This document shows, one piece after another, positions 37,204 through 47,107 of a stretch of 64,000 nt of DNA (position 1 is its first letter; each line of letters starts with the position of its first letter). Origin of the DNA: Emmonsiellopsis sp. PD_33 (Eukaryota; Ascomycota; Eurotiomycetes; Onygenales; Ajellomycetaceae); NCBI GenBank assembly GCA_032988165.1, contig JANTQF010000164.1, forward strand, positions 1 to 64,000, written 5' to 3'. Position numbers and translations under genes: made by a program. Under the pieces are notes generated by a model. It worked only from the letters and a program-made list of their open reading frames with translations, was not told where the DNA came from and searched no databases.

Positions 37204-38609
37204 ATGTGGGTTGGCGTGGCACTGTCCTTGGTCTTCGTCGCATTCCGAACGCACGTTCAATATCAAAAAAGTAGGGCAATCTTCTTGAATGACTACTGGA
37301 TATTCCTCGCTATAACCTGCCATGTCGCTACTGCTATTGTCTATCAGATGGCTGTACCAAACATGTACGAGATTATGAGCGTTTCAGCAAGGTTGATCGA
37401 ACCACTGCCTGGGTTTGTTGATCGTGCCACTGCATTTCTACGATTCCAGTTTGCAGTTCAGTTTCTGCTCTACACAGGACTCTGGTCTGTCAAATTCTCA
37501 CTGCTCTTCTTCTTCTGGAGATTGTTCGACTCGGTTCAATCGCCCATGAGAATCTTTTGGTGGATCATGGTTGGCATCACGGCGTCCACATACATTACTA
37601 GCGTTGGGCTTCAGCTTGGTGCTTGCGACCCGATATCTAATTTCTTCGTACTTGGTATGTTAACCAGTCACAGCACCTGATCCTTTTTATTCTGGCCGTG
37701 AGTTAATACCAAAAACAGGGGCATGTGCCAGCTCCCGAGATATATTCTATTCCAATCTCGTTTTTAAATTCCACGTTGGGGCAGATATTGCCGGCGATAT
37801 CTTCAGTACGTCTCTATCTCTTAAATTTTCTACTACTCCGACTCGCTGCTGACGCTTGATTCTACAAAGTCATGATCATCCCATTCCCCTTGCTACAGAA
37901 ACTACATATGGATTCTCGCCGAAAATGGATTCTTGCTGGCATCTTTTGCCTTCCTATAATCCCCATAATCCTTGCGGTCCTGCGTTTTGTACTCGCAAAT
38001 CCAACGGAAGATGGTAACGTCGATCCAATTCGTTACCAATTCTTCTCCATGCTTGAACATTCGACCGGCAAGTGTCTCTGTCTAATTGATACCTCACTGG
38101 CCATTCCCCAGGCATTTTGTTCTCCAGGCACAGGTTTTCTGGCATGGACTCCCAACAAATCACTCCCCATACCTGCTGATACCTAAACCTTTTTTGTGCT
38201 CCCGCCACTTCTCTCCCTTGCAAGTTGCTCTCCACTAATATGGTCCATTGCTGCATATAATTTAGCCATAATAACGTCCTGCCTACCATCTATTCGTCTC
38301 TTCGTTAGCCCATCCAAGTCCTCAACGTACTACAACAACTCGGCGTCTCGCGACTATCTTCATGGGTTTAAATCCTTTGATGGATCAGCGCACGGGAAAA
38401 GAAGTCATACAGTTATCTCAGCAGATGGCATGCCTCTGGCAAACCTCGCAGGAGCGCGGAATGAGCAAGAAGCTCATACTGGTGTCACATCTGGAAGGAA
38501 GGTATTACCCATGAATGATAGTGAGGAAACAATTTTGGCCCCCCTGTGGGGAAAAGACGTGGTGGTGAAAAAGGAGTTTAGTATAACCCAAACGCGCATT
38601 AAATCATAG
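37204..38609 (+). CDS. Fungal rhodopsin-domain (SAT4/PTH11-like) integral membrane protein, four exons
   Basis: The exons are 37204-37654, 37719-37805, 37870-38067 and 38266-38609, giving 359 residues. Introns 1 and 2 are 64 nt each, GTATGT...ACAG and GTACGT...AAAG. Intron 3 (38068-38265, 198 nt) needs a GC donor (GCAAGT) and ends TTTAG. All phases agree, and joining restores the family segments LGACASSRDIFYSNLVFKF, GDIFIMIIPFPLLQKL and AIITSCLPSIRLF. There are about seven membrane segments, and the C-terminal tail of about 80 residues is hydrophilic. Proteins of this family are membrane proteins of mostly unknown function, sometimes receptor-like. The start at 37204 gives almost no sequence before helix 1, so an upstream exon is possible. 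Confidence 0.82.
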
Positions 38610-39150
38610 GATCCTTTAAGGATATTGAATGAATGACTACGGCCTGAAAATCTCACAATTTGATTGGTTCTTTAAATGAAGACCTCATGTGACATCCATA
38701 TATACTAGTAGCAGGCATACTGGCCAAAAGGGGAAGCTGTATAGGGCTTTGCACACTTAGAGGTTCATGTGCATTGCGTATTTTTTGCCTTAAACTACTG
38801 GACCCAACATGGAAATGCTAAAGGCGAGCCAGCTAGCTTTGCCTGCCATTATGATGGCAGAAACCGTATGAAATATTAACTTGAAATACTACATCTTGAT
38901 GGGATGTCGGCTGCTTTCTATTTCATATCTACTTCTGTCAATATCGCCTTTGAATGACAACTACACGCTATTTAGTTGAACCTACCTCTACTAGTACTAG
39001 TACCTATCATCATCCCCCAAACATTGGAGACATTCTGGAAAATTGCCCTACTGACCCACCGAACTTCACGAAGATTTCTTATATTCAGTGCCATCAACAA
39101 CGGTTTCTATAAATCTTAACTTCCCGAATATATATCAGTCTATATTCGAC
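38610..39150. other. Intergenic stretch, no gene seen
   Basis: No domain, RNA gene or repeat was recognised. Confidence 0.5.
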
Positions 39151-39355
39151 ATGTGTGTTGTAATCGAGGTCTGCTATAGTTGCGGTCACTCCAAGAGCCA
39201 CGAGTACGTAGGAAGGCCCTATAAGGAGGCACCCGGGTGCAGGGCTCGTGCTAGGAGGGGAGGCCAAGCACTCTGGCTGCCCAGTGTGCAAGAACAAAGA
39301 CAAAAACAAGGGAAAGAAGAGAAAGTGGTTGATTATGCAAGAAAATAAAGGATAA
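39151..39355 (+). pseudogene. Small Cys-rich protein gene with a frameshift
   Basis: From ATG 39151 the frame reads MCVVIEVCYSCGHSKSHEYV and on to GCRARARRG. After about 39263 the next frame continues sensibly: AKHSGCPVCKNKDKNKGKKR, ending KWLIMQENKG with stop TAA at 39353. Two CxxC motifs, CGH and a basic tail would make about 68 residues, a plausible small zinc-binding protein. One frame has the first Cys pair and the other the second, so a single-base indel near 39245-39265 has probably broken the gene. A sequencing error is the alternative. Function unknown. Confidence 0.5.
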
Positions 39356-39579
39356 TGTGTGAGAATAGCTGGATTTGTTCCATTATAATGGACTATAATT
39401 TACCGGGTTTTATTAAAATCTCAGCCCTTTGCCAGTTCATATTTGATCTGTCTTTTTAGTACAAGACATGACTGGTTTCCCCCCTTTCTCCGGTTCAAGA
39501 AACTTCGTTCATAGCATGGAAAACTACTAGTTCATAAGGAGCAGACATATATATATATAGCCCTCGTACCATCATTGTC

Positions 39580-40186
39580 TCAATACACATAGGCCGCTAT
39601 GCCTTCATCAACATACCCATTCTTCACGGCGTTATCCCTCTCAGCGGCGTCGAGGGTGTAGAAGTGGTCGACAAGTGTCGGATCGAATGCCCGGTACAAC
39701 GGGACGGCATGATTGCATGGCTCGGTGTAGACATATCCCGCAATGCCTTCGTCACTGTATCCTAAAACGTTGATCGCGTTGTCTCGCTCCGGCGCTGATG
39801 TGGTGTAGAAGTGATCAACGTGGTCGCTGTGGAAGAGCCGGTAGAGTGGCACAGATTGGGGAACCAGTGAGCGATAAATGCGGCATGCGATGTTTTCGGG
39901 GACATATCCGAGATTGTCGATTGCGTTTCTGTATTCGGAGAATTCGGTCGTGTAGAGATGATCGTACAGTGTTTGGTGATAAGCTCGCCAGAATGGACGG
40001 AGTTCCAGTATCTAGTGCATGTTAGCAAAAAGTTCGATCTTGTGTAATTGCCTAGTTCCCGGCTAAACAAAGTGAAGATTGGTGTAAGTTAATTACCTGA
40101 CGCTTCGATACATCGGCGGCCTTGCCAGATGGGGCCGCAATTGCAACTGTAAAGAAGCTTAGAAAGAGGACGAGCAAGAACCGCAT
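39580..40186 (-). CDS. Secreted protein with three DUF5648-like repeats, two exons
   Basis: Exon 1 is 40186-40097 and encodes MRFLLVLFLSFFTVAIAAPS and on to SKRQ: a signal peptide, then a KR that could be a Kex2 site. The intron (40096-40012, 85 nt) is GTAATT...CACTAG, phase 0. Exon 2, 40011-39580, gives three tandem repeats of about 42-47 residues. Each has a PLYR/PFWR start, a DHFYTT/DHLYTT core, an E..NAI or DNAV helix, and a GY..E(G/N)IA.(Y/R)(V/I)Y end. The total is 173 residues. Repeats of this pattern match the DUF5648 family, often found with hydrolases or in secreted lectin-like proteins. Function unknown. Confidence 0.82.
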
Positions 40187-41477
40187 CTTGAGGCGGAGTG
40201 GACTGTAGATGAATATATCGCTTTGGAAGTAAATATTTCTGGGGCTATTCGACTTCTTAACTGAATAATCGAGAAGATAAAACAGGAGAAATGATGGGTT
40301 TGTAGGAGGGAACCACGACAGACTTTAAATAAATGCTCCGGATTCCTTCACCTCTCGCTCCTTTCTCTCGGTCCGGTCCATGAATCCTTTCATCCAGCTC
40401 ATCGGTGGCGTTGCTGAACAGCTGCCTTCACGCTAATCATAGATGATATTAGCTTTTAGTAACGTGGCACCAGGTGCAGCTCAACCAAAAGCACTATTTC
40501 CCCTCATGGCCAACTACAAGCTCGCTTCTGGGGACTCTCCGTGGAGTTCGGCGAACCGATGCCTTCGTTATTGGCCAAGATCTGACAGAATATGCATTCC
40601 TTGCAGGGCCGTCGTCCACAGGTTCTGCAGCGTTCCGGCCCGTCAAAATTTCCAGAGTAGCTAGCTTCGTTCGCCTTTCCCCCCCCCCCCGAGAGGATCA
40701 GGCTGGGAAACGGAATGAGATATCAGGCATTGCAGGGAAGCCACAAGCAGTTTAACATGGTTCAGCTCACGATTTCCTCACAAGACAGATATATCAACTT
40801 GCCACTCCAATGTCTAAAATGAATGTCAACACAAATAGATATCCGAGACGAAGAAAGCAAGAGGTGGAACTTGTAAGCCTTGAGCCTTCAGGGAATGACA
40901 GGAGGGATCTGCATGCTCAAAAATGAGTGACGAAAGGAACTCGTGTATGCAGATCCCAACCCGCGGAGAATTAATCTCAGGCGGCAAACAGCCTGAGATC
41001 TGCGTTCTGCATGACATGCCAACACCAGCAAGCTCATATAAAGTTCGGCCTCTTTTGATAGAGCTAACCAGAAAGAGAGTGCGAAACCGGGCAGCTCCCG
41101 ATGGCCAGAGTTCGTATAAACCGTGATTAGTCTTGCATATCGGGAGCAGCGCCAATCACAGACTGTGCCTCAATAATGAGAAATGAGTGAGTTGCAGCTA
41201 GTAGTCTCTGACAAGCACAATGCACTGCACGATAAAATGGCGAGCTGCTCTGGGGCTGTGACGGACTCTTGACACCCGAATTTAAGTTCAGATCAGTTTT
41301 TATGTCATGGCCACTCTGGGTTATTAGATGGAGAGTCTCCTCTGTAATATCACCAGGGCCGGTCGGGTTTCCCTCATTACAACACTCAATTCCTAGAGAA
41401 TGAACAAGTCAGGAGCCAGGGGGAAACGGGTAACTAAGCAGTCAAGTCAAAGAAATGCCATGATTCATTATGCTTTG
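40187..41477. other. Intergenic stretch without a recognised gene
   Basis: Several ORFs of 60-110 codons occur on both strands (for example 40826-41155 on -), but none shows a domain, signal peptide or codon bias to support it. A C-homopolymer of about 12 lies near 40679-40690. Confidence 0.5.
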
Positions 41478-41565
41478 TTTGGTGGATGGTGATTGCAGAT
41501 ATATGTCCATGGAAATATTTTACAGAACATGGACAACGCTGGATTGAAGTCAAGGATAAGGATTT

Positions 41566-41578
41566 AAAAAATAAAAAA
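41566..41578 (-). terminator. Pol III T-run terminator downstream of 5S
   Basis: On -, two runs of six T follow the 5S 3' end within 20 bases, the usual Pol III stop signal. Confidence 0.7.
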
Positions 41579-41583
41579 TATAT

Positions 41584-41702
41584 ACATACGACAGCCGGGA
41601 TTCGCTGGTGGTCACCCACCCAACTACTAGCCGGCCGGTGAGTGGCTTAAGTACAGCTGAGCGGACGGGAAGCCCTGTTTTCCACTCCCTATGATTATAT
41701 GT
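41584..41702 (-). rRNA. 5S ribosomal RNA gene
   Basis: On - the sequence runs 119 nt from ACATATAATCATAGGG to GGCTGTCGTATGT, the standard length for 5S. It includes GGAAAACAGGGCTTCCCGTC, CAGCTGTACTTAAGCCAC, CCGGCCGGCTAGTAGTTGGG and ACCACCAGCGAATCCC, which match the filamentous-ascomycete 5S consensus as I know it. The 5' terminal helix is imperfect: pairing the first nine with the last nine bases gives one mismatch and two G-U pairs, caused by transitions near the 5' end. It may thus be a slightly damaged copy. Dispersed single 5S genes are normal in Pezizomycotina. Confidence 0.85.
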
Positions 41703-41787
41703 AGCAGGTCCATATAAAAACTAGCTTATATTGTCATGACTCAGCATGGCTTACTAACCAATGTGGGTGTCCATGCCTGATCAACCT

Positions 41788-41893
41788 CACAGAAATCAGA
41801 AAACTTAACCTCCCTAAAAAGCTTGATGACCTTGCCACATGACCCAACCTACAATATTGGGCCTGTGCACCTAGCCAACCTCACTAAAATATA
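41788..41893 (+). repeat. MULE left terminal inverted repeat
   Basis: The segment from ACAGAAATCAG to AACCTCACTAAAAT aligns with the reverse complement of 54033-54126, with scattered substitutions. Confidence 0.72.
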
Positions 41894-41989
41894 AATTTCA
41901 ATACAAATCATAATTAAACCTACTTCATTATTTATTTCTCACAGAATATTCAACTAATAGATAATTAGTTACTAACTACTTATAGTTCA

Positions 41990-44900
41990 TCATATTTACT
42001 ACCTTACATGAAGATGATCTTCAACTTTTAGTTAATAATTAATTACATCAAACAGCATATGCCACACCATATAGAGATGACCTTCAAGAGTTACTCAATC
42101 TTGATGAAGATGTTGAGATAGAAGTGAACCATGCCAGTAATGTAGGTATTAATTAATTCCCAATTAGTTGATAATTATTTGCTGACCACTTACTAACTAA
42201 TTATAGGAACTAGAGGAAGATGATCAACACTCATTAATATCTTTGACTAATATAACAGCCCATTTAATATGTTCACAAAAGATTGAATATACTTATAACC
42301 TCTCAGAGTATTCAAAAACCCATAGAGGTAGCTACACATATATTGTATCAACTAGTCAGTCAGATATTACAATAGTAATATAAACCATGCATGATGTAAG
42401 TTATTCTCAACTACCTGTTAATTGATTTACACCCACCTAATAGGCACTTACCAACTGATTGGCAGGTTTAATATGGAAAATGTTAGGTTCACCCACTAAA
42501 GGAGATTATCAGCTCCTTTCTGAACTATATAGTTAAAAAATATAAATATAAATGCAGTGGTATTAAGGTTTGCTAGCATTTAGATGAGTAATTATTCTTT
42601 TCATCTCATACTAAGCTTTCAGAGGAGGTTTGGGCACATATTCAAACAGTACAAAAGAATATTCAGTTAGTTGAAAATGATATAGCCAAGTGAAATGCAG
42701 TTAGGTAATAATCATTTATTAAGTGGCTTTTAAGTGCTTATTCAGCATTTACTAATTAGTTGTTAGTTTTACACATACTATCCAATAAATCTTCTACAGC
42801 CAAGATACATGCATGCATTTTTCACCTTCATACAAACCTGTATTCTAATGATTTATAGAGCCAGTATGTTTTACCTATCTTTCAACTGATTCTCAATTAA
42901 TTACTAACTGATTTATTCTATAGGATGTTACTGATCACCATGCTCCCTATATATCCTGTATTAATAGATCCTCTAATATCTTCTCCTACTACTTTTAAGT
43001 AGTATAAGGAGTTACACAAATGAATATTTCCTTTCTTAAGTGGATTTTCCTTGAGGATCTCTACTTTAATTCAGAAAAATGTGGAGTAATGGAGCACTCA
43101 AGAAGCACCTGAAAATACTGTGGTAAATAGTTTATAGCTAATTGGGAATTAATTTATAGTTACTTACTAAGTACTTAGGGTTTGATCATCCTTCTGAGGA
43201 GGGCATGATATAGAAGATGAACTGTACTGTCACCTTTCATATGATAATTCCACTGAATCTTACTAACTACCCCTATATGCTATTTATATCACATGGCATT
43301 CATTCACACCCACCTCCTCCTCCTAATAAACCTCCTGCTACCATTATGAACTGGATCCTTAATATTATCTATGAAATGCAGCAGTCAACAATGACTTTAT
43401 GTAAGTAGTAACTAATTTCCAAGTGATTTGCAAGTACTTACAAGCCACTTCAATAGCTATCTTTCTCAAAAGCCCTGCACTAGATGCATTCTACCATCAG
43501 TATGATACCCAGACTTTACCTGAAATTCATGCTAGCTTTATTAACATGGACTGGTTTCAAGCAATTCTTCAAAAAGAACAGTTATTAGCATTCCCTGCAG
43601 GTCAGAACTATAATGGGGTCTTATTTAAAATGAAATGAAACTCTGCATTGAAGGTATATTACTCTAGCCAGTTATTAGGTGATTAGGAACCAGTTATTAA
43701 CTAGTTGAGAACTAATTATATTAGAAGTATGTTTAGGAGATCCATTAAGACCCTGATAGATTAATGATTATCTATATGCTTAAAAAGCAAGTATCACTCC
43801 TTCAATCATTAACATCATTTGAAGTTGATATGTCCTATAAATATCTCAAGTCTTCAACAATAAATAAGGTGATCTTTGCTACATATCTACCTCAACATGG
43901 CAAAAGTAAGTATTATTTAACCAGTTCCTAAGTACTTGTCAACCACTTGCTAATTAGTTAACAAATACTAGTTATTACACTCTGTCAGATCTTTACAGAG
44001 CAGGAGAATCCTCAAGATTATTATCTTTTATTCAAATGTATGTTTGAAGTTACTAGAAAACTAGAGAATCAACCTGTTTCCTTTAAATATCTGCATGATA
44101 TAGGAGTGCAGGCAATGATAATGAATATGTATAATAAGCAGATGACAGGTATGATACTAACAGTATAAAAACTATTTCCTAGTTAGTTTCTAAGTGCTTT
44201 ATAACTGATTATTTAACAGGACTTACAAGATATCTTTATGAAGTGGACTCAGAACACCAACTCTATTAATAGTAACTTAAGAATATAATTATATTCTACC
44301 ATATCCATTTCTTTCAGAGTATTATAAAGACTGTTGGAAGTCAAGACTGAGCTATATCTATATGGAATAGAATGGCAAGTCTGTTAAATTATCAAAGCCA
44401 GGCAAGCTATATACAATTATATGAGATGCTAATGGGTAAGTAGCTTCTAACTAGTTATCAAATGATTGCTAACCTCTTTCAAACTAATTATAGATATGGA
44501 GAATGATAAGGTTAAAAACTGAGCTGTGCATAAGAGGAATCATATTATTACTTCAGAATTAAATAAATTCTATAGTCTAATTTCTCCTGTAGTTTATAAT
44601 TCAGTTTGAAATCATATAAATACAGCAGAACAGACACATAATAAGTTCTATGCATTTGAAAGGGGGCAGAGTCTTCTACAAGCAGTATTAAGGTATGATC
44701 CCAGTCAGTTGGGAAGCAGTTGTAAAGTAGTTGACAATTAATTAACATGCTCATAATACCTGAAAATTAGATACCCAGAATATACTCCAATATAATGCAT
44801 GCAAGCAGTTTGATATTCATCATTCTTACTGTACAGATAATATGCAGGCTAATTATCAGTGTCATTTATCATAAGAAGGTCAGTAATATCATACAAACAG

Positions 44901-45480
44901 TTCTCAAGTGTCTTGCAATTAGTTGCCAGGCAGTTTCTAACTAGTTATAGAATCACTGCAGCATAAACATACTTATATGCCAATTAATGAGGTAATTGAT
45001 TTAGAGGATGATACTTATTCTATTAAATCATTAAGAGAAGCTTCTTCTAGAGCTATATTAAGGCTCAGATTTATAGCTTCTAGCTCACCTATACCTTCAT
45101 CACCATCTATATGTTTTTCACCCCCCATATGATCCTCACTAACTAGGCAAGGAATGCCTAGTAGGGCAAAATCTCAGATCCATAGTCTTGAGTAAGTATT
45201 TATAAAGTACTTGGGAATCACTTGGCAAGCAGCTAACAAGCATTTAGGGCCAGTAATAGTTAACAACTTTACTGGGTTGCTTCATCTAATCTAGCATCAG
45301 CTACCTTAAATCAAGAGAATACTCTTGAAAGGGAAAGAGACCTACTTGAGCTTGAAAGATAGAAGCTAGAGATAAGAAAGATGCAGAAGGAATTACAGGC
45401 TAAGGAGCTGAAAAATGAGTCTAAAAGGTTAGATTTTGAGGAAAGGTGATTTAATCTGGAAAGGCATTAAAGGAGTTAGA
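41990..45480 (+). pseudogene. MULE transposase gene, at least 13 introns, RIP-damaged
   Basis: Plus-strand exons read in order: HLICSQKIEYTYNLSEYSKT; GIKVC..LDE, then KLSEEVWAHIQTVQKNIQ; CTVTFHMIIPLNLTNYPYML and HSHPPPPPNKPPATIMNWIL; FLKSPALDAFYHQYDTQTLP; a DDE-like block LTSFEVDMSYKYLKSS; IFATYLPQHGK; YYLLFKCMFEVTRKLENQ; GVQAMIMNMYNKQMTG; RYLYEVDSEHQ; and a C-terminal Glu/Lys-rich coiled coil. This matches fungal MULE-type transposases. Introns of 56-83 nt are bounded by GTA(A/T/G)...AG at 42146-42206, 42396-42465, 42705-42766, 42864-42923, 43123-43178, 43401-43456, 43654-43724, 43906-43988, 44149-44219, 44436-44493, 44693-44770, 44879-44950 and 45192-45247. In-frame stops show it is inactive. 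Confidence 0.7.
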
Positions 45481-45639
45481 TAGATAATTAATTGAGAATC
45501 ACTTTATAACTGCCTGCTAACTAACTGCTAACTAATTAACATCTGATTATGGAATAATTCTTTTAAGTGGACTAACATGGAAATATATTAAATGCAATTC
45601 ACCTAAGTATTTACCAATCACTTGCAAGTTAAATATTAA

Positions 45640-46850
45640 TCTTATAGTATTAAAACCCCACTTTTAATATTTACTATACTAGTAAAATGAGGATTTTCAA
45701 ATTAATTTAGTAAAATTAGAAAAAATAATAAAAATATCAGATAAGTTAATTTTAACTTTTCAATACATATAGAATTAGTGAAAAATACCTACTAGTTTAA
45801 ATATTAACTTTATACTATTAGAAATCCACTTTTAATATTTATTATACTAGTAAAATGAGGATTTTCAAATTAATTTAGTAAAATTAGAAAAAATAATAAA
45901 AATATCAGATAAGTTAATTTTAACTTTTCAATACATATAGAATTAGTGAAAAATACCTACTAGTTTAAATATTAACTTTATACTATTAGAAATCCACTTT
46001 TAATATTTATTATACTAGTAAAATGAGGATTTTCAAATTAATTCTATAAAATAAGAAAAAATAATAAAAATATAGGGTAAGTAGATTCTGACTCCTCCAT
46101 GCATATAAAATCAGTAAAAAATATATATAAGTTTAAATAATAACCTTATTATATTAGAAACCCACTTTTAATATTTATTATACTAGTAAAATAAGAATTT
46201 TTAAATTAATTTAGTAAAATTAGAAAAAATAATAAAAATATCAGATAAGTTGATTTTAACTTTTCAATACATATAAAATTAGTGAAAAATACCTACTAGT
46301 TTAAATATTAACTTTATAGTATTAAAAATCTATCTTTAATTTTTACTATATTAGTAAAATCAGAATTTTCAAATTAATTTAGTAAAATTAGAAAAAATAA
46401 TAAAAATATCAGATAAGTTAATTTTAACTTTTTAATACATATAGAATCAGTGAAAAATACATATAAGTTTAAATATTAACTTTAAATTTTTAAAATTTTT
46501 TCTTCCACTTGAAAAGTAGAAGTACAGTAAAATTATATTAAATTTTTATGAAAAAATAAAAATAAAAATAAAAATATAAGATAAGTGAATTCTAACTCTT
46601 TAATACTTATAAAATCAGTGAAAAATATATATAAGTTTAAATAATAATTTTATTATATTAAAAATCCACTTTTAATATTTATTATACTAGTAAAATAAGA
46701 ATTTTCAATTTAATTTAGTAAAATAAGGAAAAATAGTAAAAATATAAGATAAGTTAATTCTAACTCTTTAATATTGATAGAATCAGTAAAAAATACCTAC
46801 TAGTTTAAATATTAACTTTATAGTATTAAAAATCTATCTATTAAATATAC
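45640..46850. repeat. 168-bp tandem satellite, about seven units
   Basis: The landmark CTTTTAATATTTA recurs at 45661, 45829, 45997, 46165 and (degenerate) 46334, then at 46669 with a degenerate unit between, and again near 46835. Spacing is 168 bases in the first three intervals. The first units are nearly identical, and later ones diverge. Each unit is over 80% A+T and non-coding. The array lies between the two MULE genes and ends at the Gypsy-4 left LTR. Confidence 0.9.
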
Positions 46851-46853
46851 TTT

Positions 46854-47107
46854 TATAATGAGCATACTCCAATAAATAGATTGTGCAAGCTATACACTAG
46901 AATCAAGATTATAATCACTAGAGAAAGGAAGGAAAAAGGAAAAGAAATTATAAGATCATACAATATAAATAAAAGAAAATTATGTAAGGTTAGAGTGAAT
47001 AAATATTTATATGAAGATCTAATTAGAGATATTCAATTAGATAGTTAAAGATTAGATGAAGTTTAGATAAGCTATGAATATAAAGTATAAGAATATAGCT
47101 TTTCATA
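46854..47107 (-). repeat. Gypsy-4 3' LTR (left)
   Basis: This 254-bp copy of the Gypsy-3 LTR, reversed, has many C-to-T and G-to-A changes. Confidence 0.87.

Larger units (their letters stand above)
41478..41702 (-). repeat. 5S-plus-tail repeat, copy B
   Basis: The 5S gene together with about 105 bases of 3' flank is repeated at 34991-35170. Both flanks carry the same core (on +, GGATGG, GATTGCAGA, ATGTCC, TGGAA) outside the rRNA. The similarity stops near 41478. Confidence 0.65.

Noticed and set aside
35700..40186. A secondary-metabolite cluster (SnoaL-like, rhodopsin-type membrane protein, nearby ABC transporter)
   Set aside because: No backbone synthase, tailoring oxidase or cluster regulator is present, and the ABC gene is 14 kb away across a transposon.
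40826..41155. 109-codon ORF on -
   Set aside because: No domain, signal peptide, intron signals or homology I can recognise; length is within chance for this composition.
41434..41619. 61-codon ORF on -
   Set aside because: It lies in the conserved tail of the 5S repeat and enters the 5S gene.
45640..46850. Regular repeats as a possible CRISPR array
   Set aside because: The units are contiguous 168-bp tandem copies without spacers, in a eukaryotic transposon.
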